Assembly: GCA_001464735.1 (NCBI GenBank)
Contig: LNDU01000032.1
Span: 1-64,000 of the forward strand
Origin: Nitrospira sp. Ga0074138
GTDB taxonomy: Bacteria > Nitrospirota > Nitrospiria > Nitrospirales > Nitrospiraceae
Direction: 5' to 3'
DNA length: 64,000 bases
The translations under genes were made by a program, and so were the position numbers. The notes under the pieces are model-generated. The model was not told the DNA's origin. It ran no database searches and worked only from the letters and a program-made list of their open reading frames with translations. Of this stretch, positions 1 to 9,365 are shown piece after piece; within the stretch, counting starts at the first letter, position 1; each line of letters opens with the position of its first letter.

Positions 1-55
1 GGAGAACAGACCTGCACAGCCCACGGCTGCGTAGGCGGATACCGCCAGGCACCAC

Positions 56-397
56 TTATGAAGTGAAAGATTCTGTCCAAAGAACCGGAGCCACCTCTAA
101 GATGACCTGTTGTGTCTTGTTGAAGATGGCGACATAGGCGATCTCTGGTGTCGCACGGAGGCCGGCAACATTCCGTCGAAGGGCCTCTTGGTTTTCGGTG
201 TAGACCGCATACTCGCTGCTCTGAGCTACCATGGCCGCGATGGTGAGCCCTCGATTGACCAGGTCTTGATGGCGGGTGGTAATTTCTCGGTGAATCAGGA
301 AACCGGCAATGCCCACTGTCAGTACCACCAAACCGATGGTGAGAAGATTCAGTATGCTCCGTAATCCCATGTTGACTTTCATACGCCTGGCCCTCAT
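56..397 (-). pseudogene. N-terminal fragment of a membrane sensor protein (TM1 plus periplasmic sensor region), truncated or frameshifted
   Basis: ORF MKVNMGLRSILNLLTIGLVVLTVGIAGFLIHREITTRHQDLVNRGLTIAAMVAQSSEYAVY... looks like a sensor-kinase/GGDEF N-terminus but ends after about 110 aa; a second hydrophobic stretch (LHKWCLAVSAYAAVGCAGLFS) continues in another frame to the window edge. Confidence 0.5.
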
Positions 398-449
398 TGA
401 AAGACCTGCAACGCACCCCGGCTGAGATTCTCAGACAATTCCAGGTCGA

Positions 450-1007
450 TCAAGCTCGTACTGGCTCCATGAGCAACACAATGGCATCGTTCAGTCGATG
501 ATTATTGATCAGCAGCAGGACGCGTGAGGTATAGTCGCCGGGCCGGTTGAACCCTCGAATGCCCAGGTAGCCATAGTTGCGATCGGTGCTGGTGAATAGG
601 CCCGGGACGCTATCGAGAATCTGGGCGAAGTTGCGGTACCCGTACTTCCTGATTTGTTCAGCGGTAATAATGGTGACGGCGGCCGGCGCCTCGTGGACTT
701 TCTGGTCGTATTTGGCTGCCCCATAGACCGAGGGGATCTCGTCGAACAATGTGGTCTCGCTGTGTGGGGCACCCGAGGAGGACGGTTTTGCTGAAGAACT
801 TTCTGGTGAGGAAAGTTCGGAGGACAGGTCTAATGTTGCTTCTGTTTTGGTTGGAGGAGGTGGTTCGCTAAGGGGCGCTCCATGTGAAGGCCATTCCCAA
901 GCAGTGAACAGGACAATGGTCAGGACCAAGCGACTTCCTGTCCCAGATGCCCGATAGACAGACTTCCAGCCGGACGTCTCCATAGATACCCCCGTGAATA
1001 GAACCAT
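450..1007 (-). pseudogene. TonB-dependent receptor, plug-domain fragment (truncated)
   Basis: HEAPAAVTIITAEQIRKYGYRNFAQILDSVPGLFTSTDRNYGYLGIRGFNRPGDYTSRVLLLINNHRLNDAI is a canonical plug domain; the ORF stops right after it with no beta-barrel. Confidence 0.75.
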
Positions 1008-1343
1008 TCATCACGATATCGGCAGATGGGGTTGGTTTCTTGATGAAAATGCTGGTTATGCAGGGTCTTGTGCCTGAATATGGAGCTGCCAGATGGCTGG
1101 AGCGGAGAAGGAGTTCACTCGACTGCGTAGGAAGCCGCAGTTGTGAAGCTGGGGAGGAATGCGGAGTGAGTGTTCTCAAGTGTTGGCGAAGGCGGTTCTC
1201 GCTCAGGACACCGATTCAGAAAGCTGGGTCAGGTTGTGTCAGGCTGCAGGGCAGGGGGTTGTCGGTTTGGCTAACCACGATCTGTCATTGTCTGTCTGGG
1301 CAGCGATGCTCATGCTTCTTCGGGCATTGACGCTAGATCGCCA

Positions 1344-2759
1344 CTACGCGGCTTTTTCCGTTCGACGTTTTGCGACTTGCCCTAGAATATCGAGTGCAGC
1401 GATACGGTAGGCTTCGGCATAGGTCGGAAAGTTGAAGACATTGTCGATAAAGGATTCGATCGTTGAGGAGCCCTGAAGAGCTAATTGCCCCAGATGGACC
1501 AGTTCCGTGGCGGAATCCCCAACAACCTGTACCCCGAGTAGCCGCTCGCCCGCAGGATCAGCCACCATCTTAAGGAGGCCGTAGCCGGCTCCCGATATCT
1601 GCGCACGCGCGATTTCTTCAAACTTTGCCCGACCGATTAGCGGGTCTTTGTATCGCTCGCGAGCGCTCTTCTCATCAAGGCCGATACTGGCCATTTCAGG
1701 AATCGTATAGATGCCAAGCGGAATCGTTGACGCCGCATCACCGATCGGGAGGTTCAGGGCGTGACGGACAGCACGTCGACCCTGTTCCATAGCTTTGGAT
1801 GCGAGCGCGGGTCCACTGGCCATATCGCCGATTGCGTAAATGTGATCAATGTTGGTCTGGCAATATTGATTGATGGGAATCAGTCCCTTATCCGATACCG
1901 TGATATCGGCTGCAGAGAGAGCTATATCTTCAATGTTGGCTTGTCGCCCAAGGGCGACAAGCATTTTCTCACTCTTGATGACGGTGCCATCCTGCAAGGT
2001 TGTGACCACATGTGCGACATTGTCCCACCGCACTTCTGTAATCTGGCACCCACCCAAGTAGCGACCTCCGTGATGCTCAAGACCTTGTACAAACTGTTCA
2101 ACCAGTTCTCGATCCATGAACTGGAGCGGATAGGGTGCACGGTCGATCAGAACGACCTCAACCCCGAGCAAGGCAAAGATGGATGCATACTCACAACCGA
2201 TGACCCCACCACCGATGACCGTCAGCGATTGAGGTAGGTACATCATGGAGAGGAGTGAGTCGCTGTCGAGGATATGTTCATGGTCGACGGGAATCTCTTT
2301 GGGATTTCTGGGGCGTGATCCTGTGGCGACAACGATGGTCTTGGCCGTGAGTTGTTGACGCGCTCCATCGACGGTTTGCATTTCGATGAGATGTTCATTG
2401 AGGAAGTGTGCACGGCCATGCAGTAGGGAGATGCCATTGCGTCGAAGTTGCCGGCTCATGAAGGAATCATGGGCCTGAACGACCTGTTCGAGTCGGCTTA
2501 AGAGCGTGGCAATCTGCGTACCTGGTTTGAGGTTAAATTGGAATGCTTCACCGGCCCGCTTGAGTCGATCGAGATGGAGAGCGCTTTCTCGTAATGTTTT
2601 GCTTGGAATGGTTCCACGATAGACGCAGCTGCCTCCAATCCCGCGTTCTCGTTCGATGAGGGCAACCCGTTTACCGGCCTTGGCGCCCTGGACTGCCGCT
2701 TTCTGCCCAGCGGGACCTGCTCCGATCACAATGATGTCATACGTGCTTGGTGTACTCAT
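1344..2759 (-). CDS. sthA: Si-specific NAD(P)(+) transhydrogenase / pyridine nucleotide-disulfide oxidoreductase family
   Basis: GAGPAGQKAAVQGAKAGKRVALIERERGIGGSCVYRGTIPSKTLRESAL; one Cys of the usual CxxxxC replaced, as in SthA-type enzymes; C-terminal dimerisation domain present. Confidence 0.85.
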   Translation of the reverse strand: MSTPSTYDIIVIGAGPAGQKAAVQGAKAGKRVALIERERGIGGSCVYRGTIPSKTLRESALHLDRLKRAGEAFQFNLKPGTQIATLLSRLEQVVQAHDSFMSRQLRRNGISLLHGRAHFLNEHLIEMQTVDGARQQLTAKTIVVATGSRPRNPKEIPVDHEHILDSDSLLSMMYLPQSLTVIGGGVIGCEYASIFALLGVEVVLIDRAPYPLQFMDRELVEQFVQGLEHHGGRYLGGCQITEVRWDNVAHVVTTLQDGTVIKSEKMLVALGRQANIEDIALSAADITVSDKGLIPINQYCQTNIDHIYAIGDMASGPALASKAMEQGRRAVRHALNLPIGDAASTIPLGIYTIPEMASIGLDEKSARERYKDPLIGRAKFEEIARAQISGAGYGLLKMVADPAGERLLGVQVVGDSATELVHLGQLALQGSSTIESFIDNVFNFPTYAEAYRIAALDILGQVAKRRTEKAA

Positions 2760-3634
2760 AGGTTCATTGCATTCACAATGGTTAACACCTGATCTTTTGT
2801 CAGTAGGAGTTTATCGATGTCTTGAGGGTACAGGTTTAATTCAGCGAAGACGGAATGATCGCGAAGGGTGTCCTCCGGCATTTCGTCGGGTGTGAGAAGA
2901 TGACTGGCTAATCGATTGGCCACAAAGGTAAGCAGGCACTCCTGCCGGAATTCTGTCGCATGGTCGTAGTCTCCGCAATACTGAATGGCCACTGCGATTT
3001 GTTTGGGGAGGCCCCATTTATCGGCGATCATGGCCCCCACTTCGGTGTGATAGCCGGCCATCCAGGCAGACAGGACGGGTTTCTCAAGAGCGATGCGCTG
3101 TTGACTTGCGAGTGTCGTCGCAGTCCGCAAGACGACGGGTTTTCCGATGGCGTGCAAGAGACCGCATAGGTAGGCACTTTCGACGTTGACTCGCCTCATG
3201 CGCGCGACTTCCTTGGCGAAGGCTCCGCTTGCCAGCGAGTGGCGCCACAGTTGTTTTACATCGTCTTCGTATCCTGGTACTTTGAAGGCGCCGGATTTCA
3301 AGGATGCGGTAAAGGCGATTTCGGAGAGCAAGGTAATGCCCAACATGGCCACAGCGTGCTGGAGCGAGACGACCGGACTGCGGGGCATGTAGGCCGGAGA
3401 ATTGGCAATCCGGAGGACGTGTGCGGCGAGTGCTTGGTCTTGATGAATCAACGATGAGAGCTTGGCTGCATCGGCAGACGGATCCGATGCCAGGGCCATC
3501 ACCTGGCTGGCGGCTTGCGGGAGCAAGGGAAGTTCGACGTCGCCGGTTTTAATTTTCTGAACCAAGGCCTGTTCGAGCTGCTCAAGTTGACTTGCGGCCG
3601 GCTGTGTTTCAGAAGGCATGGAGGGGCTCCTCAA
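2756..3634 (-). CDS. HDOD-domain signalling protein
   Basis: LPLLPQAASQVMALASDPSADAAKLSSLIHQDQALAAHVLRIANSPAYMPR...LQHAVAMLGI typical of HDOD; ATGA overlap with the next gene. Confidence 0.85.
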   Translation of the reverse strand: MRSPSMPSETQPAASQLEQLEQALVQKIKTGDVELPLLPQAASQVMALASDPSADAAKLSSLIHQDQALAAHVLRIANSPAYMPRSPVVSLQHAVAMLGITLLSEIAFTASLKSGAFKVPGYEDDVKQLWRHSLASGAFAKEVARMRRVNVESAYLCGLLHAIGKPVVLRTATTLASQQRIALEKPVLSAWMAGYHTEVGAMIADKWGLPKQIAVAIQYCGDYDHATEFRQECLLTFVANRLASHLLTPDEMPEDTLRDHSVFAELNLYPQDIDKLLLTKDQVLTIVNAMNL

Positions 3635-3744
3635 TGAGGACTATCTATCGATGACCGTCCTTTGTCGGTTGCTTCCCGAGGAAAGTTGAGCGGTCGTGAC
3701 TTGGAAATGGTCGCCGACTATACAATTGTCTGTTTTGAGAGGGG

Positions 3745-4188
3745 ATGATGATGTATCAATATCCATTCATGATGGGGGTGTTGTGGGTGGCAATTGCCGG
3801 ATTAAGCATTCCGCAGGGCGTCGCCGCTGAGTCAAAGGTTGGGACCGAGAAGATCGTCAAAGAGGCCCGCGAGACGATCGAGGCGACCAAGGAGTATACC
3901 GTTCAGCAAAAGGAGGCGATTGAGCGGAAAGCGCATGACGAGTTGGTGGCGCTTCAACGGCAAATCGTCGAACTGCGTGGGAAGGTGACAAAAGCGTCTG
4001 AAACGACACGAGCGGAGCTACAGAAGTCACTGAATGAGCTAGAGAAGAAGAAAGATGGTGCCAAAGAGCGGTTGGACGAATTGAAGGGCGCCACGGATGC
4101 CAAATGGCATGAAGTGCAGGAGGGGATGTCGACGGCTCTGAACGAACTCAAGCAGTCATATCAGAAACTGCTGTCCCATCTCCCGTAA
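3745..4188 (+). CDS. Hypothetical exported coiled-coil protein
   Basis: Signal-peptide-like N-terminus then charged heptad-like helical sequence. Confidence 0.6.
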   Translation: MMMYQYPFMMGVLWVAIAGLSIPQGVAAESKVGTEKIVKEARETIEATKEYTVQQKEAIERKAHDELVALQRQIVELRGKVTKASETTRAELQKSLNELEKKKDGAKERLDELKGATDAKWHEVQEGMSTALNELKQSYQKLLSHLP

Positions 4189-4223
4189 ATGGCGTTGACG
4201 TGTTCAATCATGGAGTCTTGAGG

Positions 4224-4544
4224 ATGAAGGTGGTTACACTCGCCGACTATCAACAGTTCAGCAGTGACAAGATGAAGAAGAATAACCTGTTTCAAACGGA
4301 GCGGTTCTTCTGTGACATCTATTGCTTAGAGCCTGGTCAGGAGCAAAAAGGACATGTTCATGGCCATCAGGATAAGGTGTATTTCGTGATCGAGGGGCAA
4401 GGGACGTTTCAGGTCGGCACCGAGCAGCGAGTACTCGAAGTAGGGCAGGGCACGATGGCTTCAGCTGGGCAAGAGCATGGTGTGAGGAATCATACAAGCG
4501 GGCGGCTTAGCGTGCTGGTCTTTGTCGCACCGAATCCATCTTGA
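4224..4544 (+). CDS. Cupin domain protein
   Basis: GHVHGHQDKVYFVIEGQGTFQVGTEQRVLEVGQGTMASAGQEHGVRN cupin motifs; start at internal Met preferred over 4200. Confidence 0.8.
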   Translation: MKVVTLADYQQFSSDKMKKNNLFQTERFFCDIYCLEPGQEQKGHVHGHQDKVYFVIEGQGTFQVGTEQRVLEVGQGTMASAGQEHGVRNHTSGRLSVLVFVAPNPS

Positions 4545-4680
4545 TAGATTGAGGGGATTGTTGTTTGCTCTGAAAGACGAAGAGGAGAAGCGGTCTATCG
4601 CGTTCTCCCCCTTCGCCTGTCGGATCAGAATCGGATGATTATGGCTTGTAGTCCGTACGGTCGGTCGGCTTTCCGTCGTA

Positions 4681-4923
4681 TCAATACATGTGCTGAGAGG
4701 CGATGACTTGCGAAATTTGCTGCTCTGACAACAGTCTCTTCCAGGCCTTCATCTTTGTCTTGTGAACCCCTTCCGATACACGCCAGAACCGATAGCTATT
4801 CGATTACCGCATCGTATTCTTTGGGTCTCGGAGGTCGCGTGCACCCTTCTTGACCGGCTTGCCGTCCTTGCCGTGGCAACTGGTGCAGTTGATGTCCGTA
4901 TTGGACTCGCCCCAATAAATCAT
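4681..4923 (-). pseudogene. c-type cytochrome remnant with in-frame stop codon and no signal peptide
   Basis: One minus-strand frame reads MIYWGESNTDINCTSCHGKDGKPVKKGARDLRDPKNTMR*SNSYRFWRVSEGVHKTKMKAWKRLLSEQQISQVIASQHMY*: CxxCH heme motif, in-frame TAA at 4804-4806, then a cytochrome-like C-terminus in the same frame. Confidence 0.7.
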
Positions 4924-4946
4924 GGTCGCTCGTTCTGGAAGACCGG

Positions 4947-6812
4947 TTACTTGATGATCCGCTTCGCTGCCTCGACAATGGATCGCACGCCGATCCCGTA
5001 GTGATCCACGAGCTCTTCGGGTTTCCCGCTGTGGGGGATCTCTCGCACGGCGAGTTTGTGGACGGCGATGCCTTCGGTGCTCACCGCGCTGAGGACAGCA
5101 TCACCAAGGCCTCCGTGGGCATAGTGATCTTCTACCGTCAGGATTCGGCGTTGAGTTGCGCGTCCACTCTCTACCAAGGTTGTCCGGTCGATGGGCGCGA
5201 TACTATAGAGATCGATCACACGGACGGCGATCCCAGCTGCTTTAAGTTGATCATAGGCTTTCAGCGCTTCAAACAGCGTGACGCCTGCGGCCACAATGGT
5301 GAGGATATCTGATGTGCTCTCCCGGATGATTTTGCTGCCGCCGATGTGGAATCGTTCATCCTGTCCGTAAATCACCGGGGTCTTCGGTCTTCCCGCACGG
5401 ACATAGACCATCCCTTTGTGCTGCGCGGCGGCTTCGAGCAAGCGATAGGTCGAGTTGCCATCCGAGGGATAGAGCACGGTCACGTTCGGTTGCACAGCCA
5501 TCATCGCGATGTCTTCAAGCCCCATTTGTGACGGGCCGTCTTCACCGATGCTCACGCCGACGTGTGTGCCGACGAGTTTGATATTTGAGCCGCTGATGGC
5601 GGCCATGCGAATGAAATCGTACGCACGACTGAAAAAGCAGGCAAAGGTGGCGGCAAAAGGGATCTTGCCGCATGCAGCCAGGCCGGCAGCGGCTCCGACC
5701 ATGTTCTGTTCTGCAATGAAATTCTCAAAAAATCGATTGGGGAATTTCTTGCCGAACTTGTCCGTATAGGTCGAGTTTTTGACGTCAGCATCCAGTGCAA
5801 CGACCAGGGGATTGACCGATCCTAAGGCTTCCAGGGCGGCACCAAAGGCCTCACGTGTGGCGACGGCATCGCCGATCTTGTAAGGCGGTGGTGGGATCGT
5901 GCCGATGGTGACGGGAGCAGCGCTTGGAGCGGAAGGTGTGTGGATCTGAACGGCGGCACCATTCGGGCTCAATTGTTTGGTGAGCTCATCGATCGCCTTC
6001 TGAGTCTCTTCGCCTTTCTTGAGCGGTTTACCGTGCCAGTCTGGTCTGTCTTCCATGAACGAAATACCCTTGCCCTTAAATGTTTGGGCGAGTAACACGG
6101 TGGGCCGTCCTTTGGTGCGAGCGGCCTCATCGAAGGCCTTCAGGAGCGCTGAGAGATCATGACCATTGACGACCATCGCATGCCAACCGAATCCGGCCCA
6201 GCGGGAACGGTATGCGTCCATATCGTGCTGCAACATCGTGGGATCGCTCTGGCCAAGTCGGTTGATATCGACAATAGCGCAGAGATTATCTAACCCGTGC
6301 TGCCGTCCGACCTCGGCTGCTTCCCACACCGAGCCTTCGACAGATTCACCGTCTCCCATCAACACATAGGTGCGGTGATCCAGCTGGTCGACGAACTTGG
6401 CATTCAAGGCAATACCAACCCCAACCGAAAGTCCTTGCCCCAGTGAGCCGGTGGCCATATCAACAAATGGCAAGCGGGGAGTGGGATGTCCTTCGAGGTC
6501 AGACGTTAAGGTGCGTAACTTTAAGAGATCGCTTGTTGGAAAGAGCCCGGCTTCAGCCCACGCGGCATAGAGGAGTGGGGCTGCATGTCCTTTTGAGAGG
6601 ATGAAGCGATCGCTGTTGAGTGCTTTAGGATTCTGAGGATCGTAGCGCATGACGGAGAAAAACAAGGCGGCAACGATATCAGCAGCTGAAGCACAGCTCG
6701 AAGGGTGGCCGCTGCCAGCCTCACTGGTGGCCCGCACACTGTTAATGCGGAGTTGGGTTGCCTTGTTGTGTAAGGCGTTGAGTAATTCAGGCGAAGCAGC
6801 TAAACCGGCCAT
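4947..6812 (-). CDS. tkt: Transketolase
   Basis: MAGLAASPELLNALHNKATQLRINSVRATSEAGSGHPSSCASAADIVAALFF...; TPP-binding GDGESVEGSVWEA; start set at internal Met (ORF opens at 6899). Confidence 0.93.
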   Translation of the reverse strand: MAGLAASPELLNALHNKATQLRINSVRATSEAGSGHPSSCASAADIVAALFFSVMRYDPQNPKALNSDRFILSKGHAAPLLYAAWAEAGLFPTSDLLKLRTLTSDLEGHPTPRLPFVDMATGSLGQGLSVGVGIALNAKFVDQLDHRTYVLMGDGESVEGSVWEAAEVGRQHGLDNLCAIVDINRLGQSDPTMLQHDMDAYRSRWAGFGWHAMVVNGHDLSALLKAFDEAARTKGRPTVLLAQTFKGKGISFMEDRPDWHGKPLKKGEETQKAIDELTKQLSPNGAAVQIHTPSAPSAAPVTIGTIPPPPYKIGDAVATREAFGAALEALGSVNPLVVALDADVKNSTYTDKFGKKFPNRFFENFIAEQNMVGAAAGLAACGKIPFAATFACFFSRAYDFIRMAAISGSNIKLVGTHVGVSIGEDGPSQMGLEDIAMMAVQPNVTVLYPSDGNSTYRLLEAAAQHKGMVYVRAGRPKTPVIYGQDERFHIGGSKIIRESTSDILTIVAAGVTLFEALKAYDQLKAAGIAVRVIDLYSIAPIDRTTLVESGRATQRRILTVEDHYAHGGLGDAVLSAVSTEGIAVHKLAVREIPHSGKPEELVDHYGIGVRSIVEAAKRIIK

Positions 6813-6927
6813 GGAGGATCCTTTCAGGATAGAGATCACAACGCGCGTAGGTGTTGGTTGTACACTTCTGCAGAAGTTGCTAGGACGTGAGGCTAACAAA
6901 TCAGCGAGTAGAGGTCAATGAAGAGAT

Positions 6928-6957
6928 GCGCTCCCCTGGCAAGATCCAGGGGAGCGC
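6928..6957 (-). terminator. Strong hairpin, probable terminator after the FN3 lipoprotein gene
   Basis: Perfect 12-bp stem GCGCTCCCCTGG-caagat-CCAGGGGAGCGC, 6-nt loop, 32 bp past the stop of 6989..7618. Confidence 0.7.
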
Positions 6958-6988
6958 TGAAGTAGTGATGACTCAGTGAGCGGTGTGT

Positions 6989-7618
6989 TTAGCCTTGGGC
7001 TGGAGATGAGATCATGAGGACCTCATTTGAGCAGGGACTTTCTGCTTCGCCTTCTTCGCCTCCAAATGCACTGATGGCAAAGAAATAGGGCGTATTTGGC
7101 TCGAGCCCAGTAATAATAGCTGGTGGTGCCTCGACTGATTGACTTGTCTCATAGGAGCAGGAGCCTGGCTCTCCGGAAGATTCCTTCCCGTAATAGACAT
7201 GGTAACCGGTTACTGTGGGATCAGGGTTTACAGCCCAGGTCAACCGCGCGGTGGCCTCGGTTGGACTAAAGGGTGAGGAAATCATCGGGTTGTCCTCTCC
7301 CTCAAGGCCTGCCACAAGAGGTTCAGAATCTGCCTCTGCAACCTCACTCGGGAAGGGTTCGATTTCTGTAGGTGCTTCAGAAATCGTCGGATCGTCCTGT
7401 TCATTTGCATCGGTGTCGGTAGAGGTAGTGTCTGCCTCTGTGTTCTCACTCGGTTGATTGTCCGTCGGTGTAGAGAGGGAGGAAATGCTCGGTCCACCCT
7501 GTCCGTTGTCGCTACACCCGGCAAGTGGGAGGACGATGGTGCTCATAACTAACAAGGAGACCAATGCGATAGTGAGATTCTGGAGAACCGGAATGATCGA
7601 ACGGTTCGGTCTTATCAT
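6989..7618 (-). CDS. Lipoprotein with fibronectin type III domain
   Basis: Lipobox-like VLPLAGCSDNG; ATARLTWAVNPDPTVTGYHVYYG...ITGLEPNTPYFFAISAFGGEEGEAESPCSNEV. Confidence 0.8.
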   Translation of the reverse strand: MIRPNRSIIPVLQNLTIALVSLLVMSTIVLPLAGCSDNGQGGPSISSLSTPTDNQPSENTEADTTSTDTDANEQDDPTISEAPTEIEPFPSEVAEADSEPLVAGLEGEDNPMISSPFSPTEATARLTWAVNPDPTVTGYHVYYGKESSGEPGSCSYETSQSVEAPPAIITGLEPNTPYFFAISAFGGEEGEAESPCSNEVLMISSPAQG

Positions 7619-7886
7619 ATGAAATACTCCTCACTCATGAAGTGCGATGTGGCCAACTGGCTTCAGTCAACTAGCAATTCCACTAGGGACAATGTCCTGC
7701 GCATTAAGCAACTGTTGTGCCCGTGATAACTCTCTGGCAACATATTACTAATCAACTGGTTATATATTTTTCGAACAATAGAAAATGGTAGGTGTGAATG
7801 GTTCAACCTTCAAGTACCTACAGCAGTCATAGCCAGATAGGTTTTTCCAGTCACCGACTACTGTGACAAAAGACTAACGGGAGATA

Positions 7887-8735
7887 TCAAGAAGGGATGT
7901 GTCGGGATTCTGGGCGATCTCGGAAGAATCGAAACAGCAGGTAGCCGTTTATCAGGACTACGATCGACAAGATGCTGTAGGTAGTTAGGGTGGACGCAAG
8001 ATTTAACTCAACTAACACTCGAGACAGACCGAATCCTACTATCAGCCCGTCGAATGCCATGCAAATGCGCCGGAATGTCTCAGGGTCCATCAAGCGGATC
8101 AGATATGTACCGAGAGGGATTCCGATTATGACGCTGGGAACGATATAGGGGATTATTTCCATGCTGCCGGCACTGTAGAAACCGATAAACCCGTAAGCGA
8201 TGGCTGTGAGTGAAGACTCCGTTAGGCGAATGATCCCCAATGCCGCACGGAAGTCTTGTTTCGGATAGCCTTGATTGTTAAAGAGGAGAGCCAAGGGGGG
8301 GCCAGAAATCGTCGTGAGGGAATAGAGGGTGCCGAGCCCCATCCCAAATGGTACGCCTATAGCTTTTTCAGCGCGAATTGGTTTCCGGATGCCTGCTGCC
8401 TGGAGAAGAATCAAGGGCAGCAGAAAAAGATAGGTGACGAACTTGATCCATGCTGGCTGCACCAAAAAGAGCAGATAGCTGCCAATACCCACTCCGACCG
8501 CCAGACCGCCAAGAATTGGAGCGACGCGCCAGAAGATGTTGGGGATGCTCTTCCGGTTAATGAAGAGAACATACGCGTTGATGACCAGTTCGATGAGTAC
8601 GAGGGCCGGATTCAAAATACGATTGGTGAAAAAAAGGAGGGCGACAGGAACCGTGATGGAGGAAAAACCGTACCCTAGCGCGCCGTTCACTGTGGCGGCG
8701 ACAAATGTAATAAGGACAAGAACAATTGTGTCCAT
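7887..8735 (-). CDS. TSUP/TauE-SafE family membrane permease
   Basis: Multi-TM protein of about 280 aa with paired TauE/SafE-like repeats (VNGALGYGFSSITVPVALLFF). Confidence 0.8.
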   Translation of the reverse strand: MDTIVLVLITFVAATVNGALGYGFSSITVPVALLFFTNRILNPALVLIELVINAYVLFINRKSIPNIFWRVAPILGGLAVGVGIGSYLLFLVQPAWIKFVTYLFLLPLILLQAAGIRKPIRAEKAIGVPFGMGLGTLYSLTTISGPPLALLFNNQGYPKQDFRAALGIIRLTESSLTAIAYGFIGFYSAGSMEIIPYIVPSVIIGIPLGTYLIRLMDPETFRRICMAFDGLIVGFGLSRVLVELNLASTLTTYSILSIVVLINGYLLFRFFRDRPESRHIPS

Positions 8736-8741
8736 GAGGGA

Positions 8742-9176
8742 TTAGCCTTTGGGATGGCCGGCAGCAAAGTCGGCAAGTGAATAGTGATCGAGGACCCCAG
8801 CAATCGCATCGCGGACTTTGCCCATTACTTGCTGCACGGGACACTGCGGCTTGTTCGTGTATGGACAGTCGTTGCATTTTTGGTAGGCCGTCTTGCTGAC
8901 GCAGCTGATTGGCGCCAGCGGACCATCGAGGATGCGTATGACTTGACCGAGCGTGATCTCGTTCGGCTGTTTAATCAGGTCATATCCTCCGTTTACCCCA
9001 CGTCGACTGGAGACGAGCCCAGCTCGTTTGAGTGTGAGAAGAATCTGCTCCAAGAATTCAACAGGGATGTGCTGGCGATCGGCGATGTCGCGGCGTTGCA
9101 GCGTTGTCTTTCCGTGGACCAGCGCGAGCTCAAGCAATGCCCGGAGACCGTATTCACTTTTTTTCGAGAGTTTCAT
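8742..9176 (-). CDS. Rrf2 family transcriptional regulator, cysteine-containing
   Basis: MKLSKKSEYGLRALLELALVHGKTTLQRRDIADRQHIPVEFLEQILLTLKRAGLVSSRRGVNGGYDL; Cys cluster CVSKTAYQKCNDCPYTNKPQCPV. Confidence 0.9.
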   Translation of the reverse strand: MKLSKKSEYGLRALLELALVHGKTTLQRRDIADRQHIPVEFLEQILLTLKRAGLVSSRRGVNGGYDLIKQPNEITLGQVIRILDGPLAPISCVSKTAYQKCNDCPYTNKPQCPVQQVMGKVRDAIAGVLDHYSLADFAAGHPKG

Positions 9177-9365
9177 AATCTAGAGTTAGTTTATCAACAA
9201 TAGTTACAATAGGGTAAATCTTAAAGTCTCGTCAAGGTCAAAGTTTTTGAGATGGGCGATCTTCGGTAATCTCACATGTGTTCCAGTATCTACTCCCAGC
9301 TTTTATTCCCTCCCTGCATCCATTAAGATAGGCGTCGGTTATCTTCCTCCGCCACGAGGCCATTT

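Noticed and set aside
1008-1343. Intergenic stretch upstream of the TonB receptor considered as a cobalamin riboswitch
   Set aside because: No convincing conserved riboswitch motifs found by eye on the minus strand
4796-4978. 60-aa ORF MSRQRSGSSSNRSS... as a gene
   Set aside because: Wrong frame; the CxxCH cytochrome reading lies in another frame of the same strand
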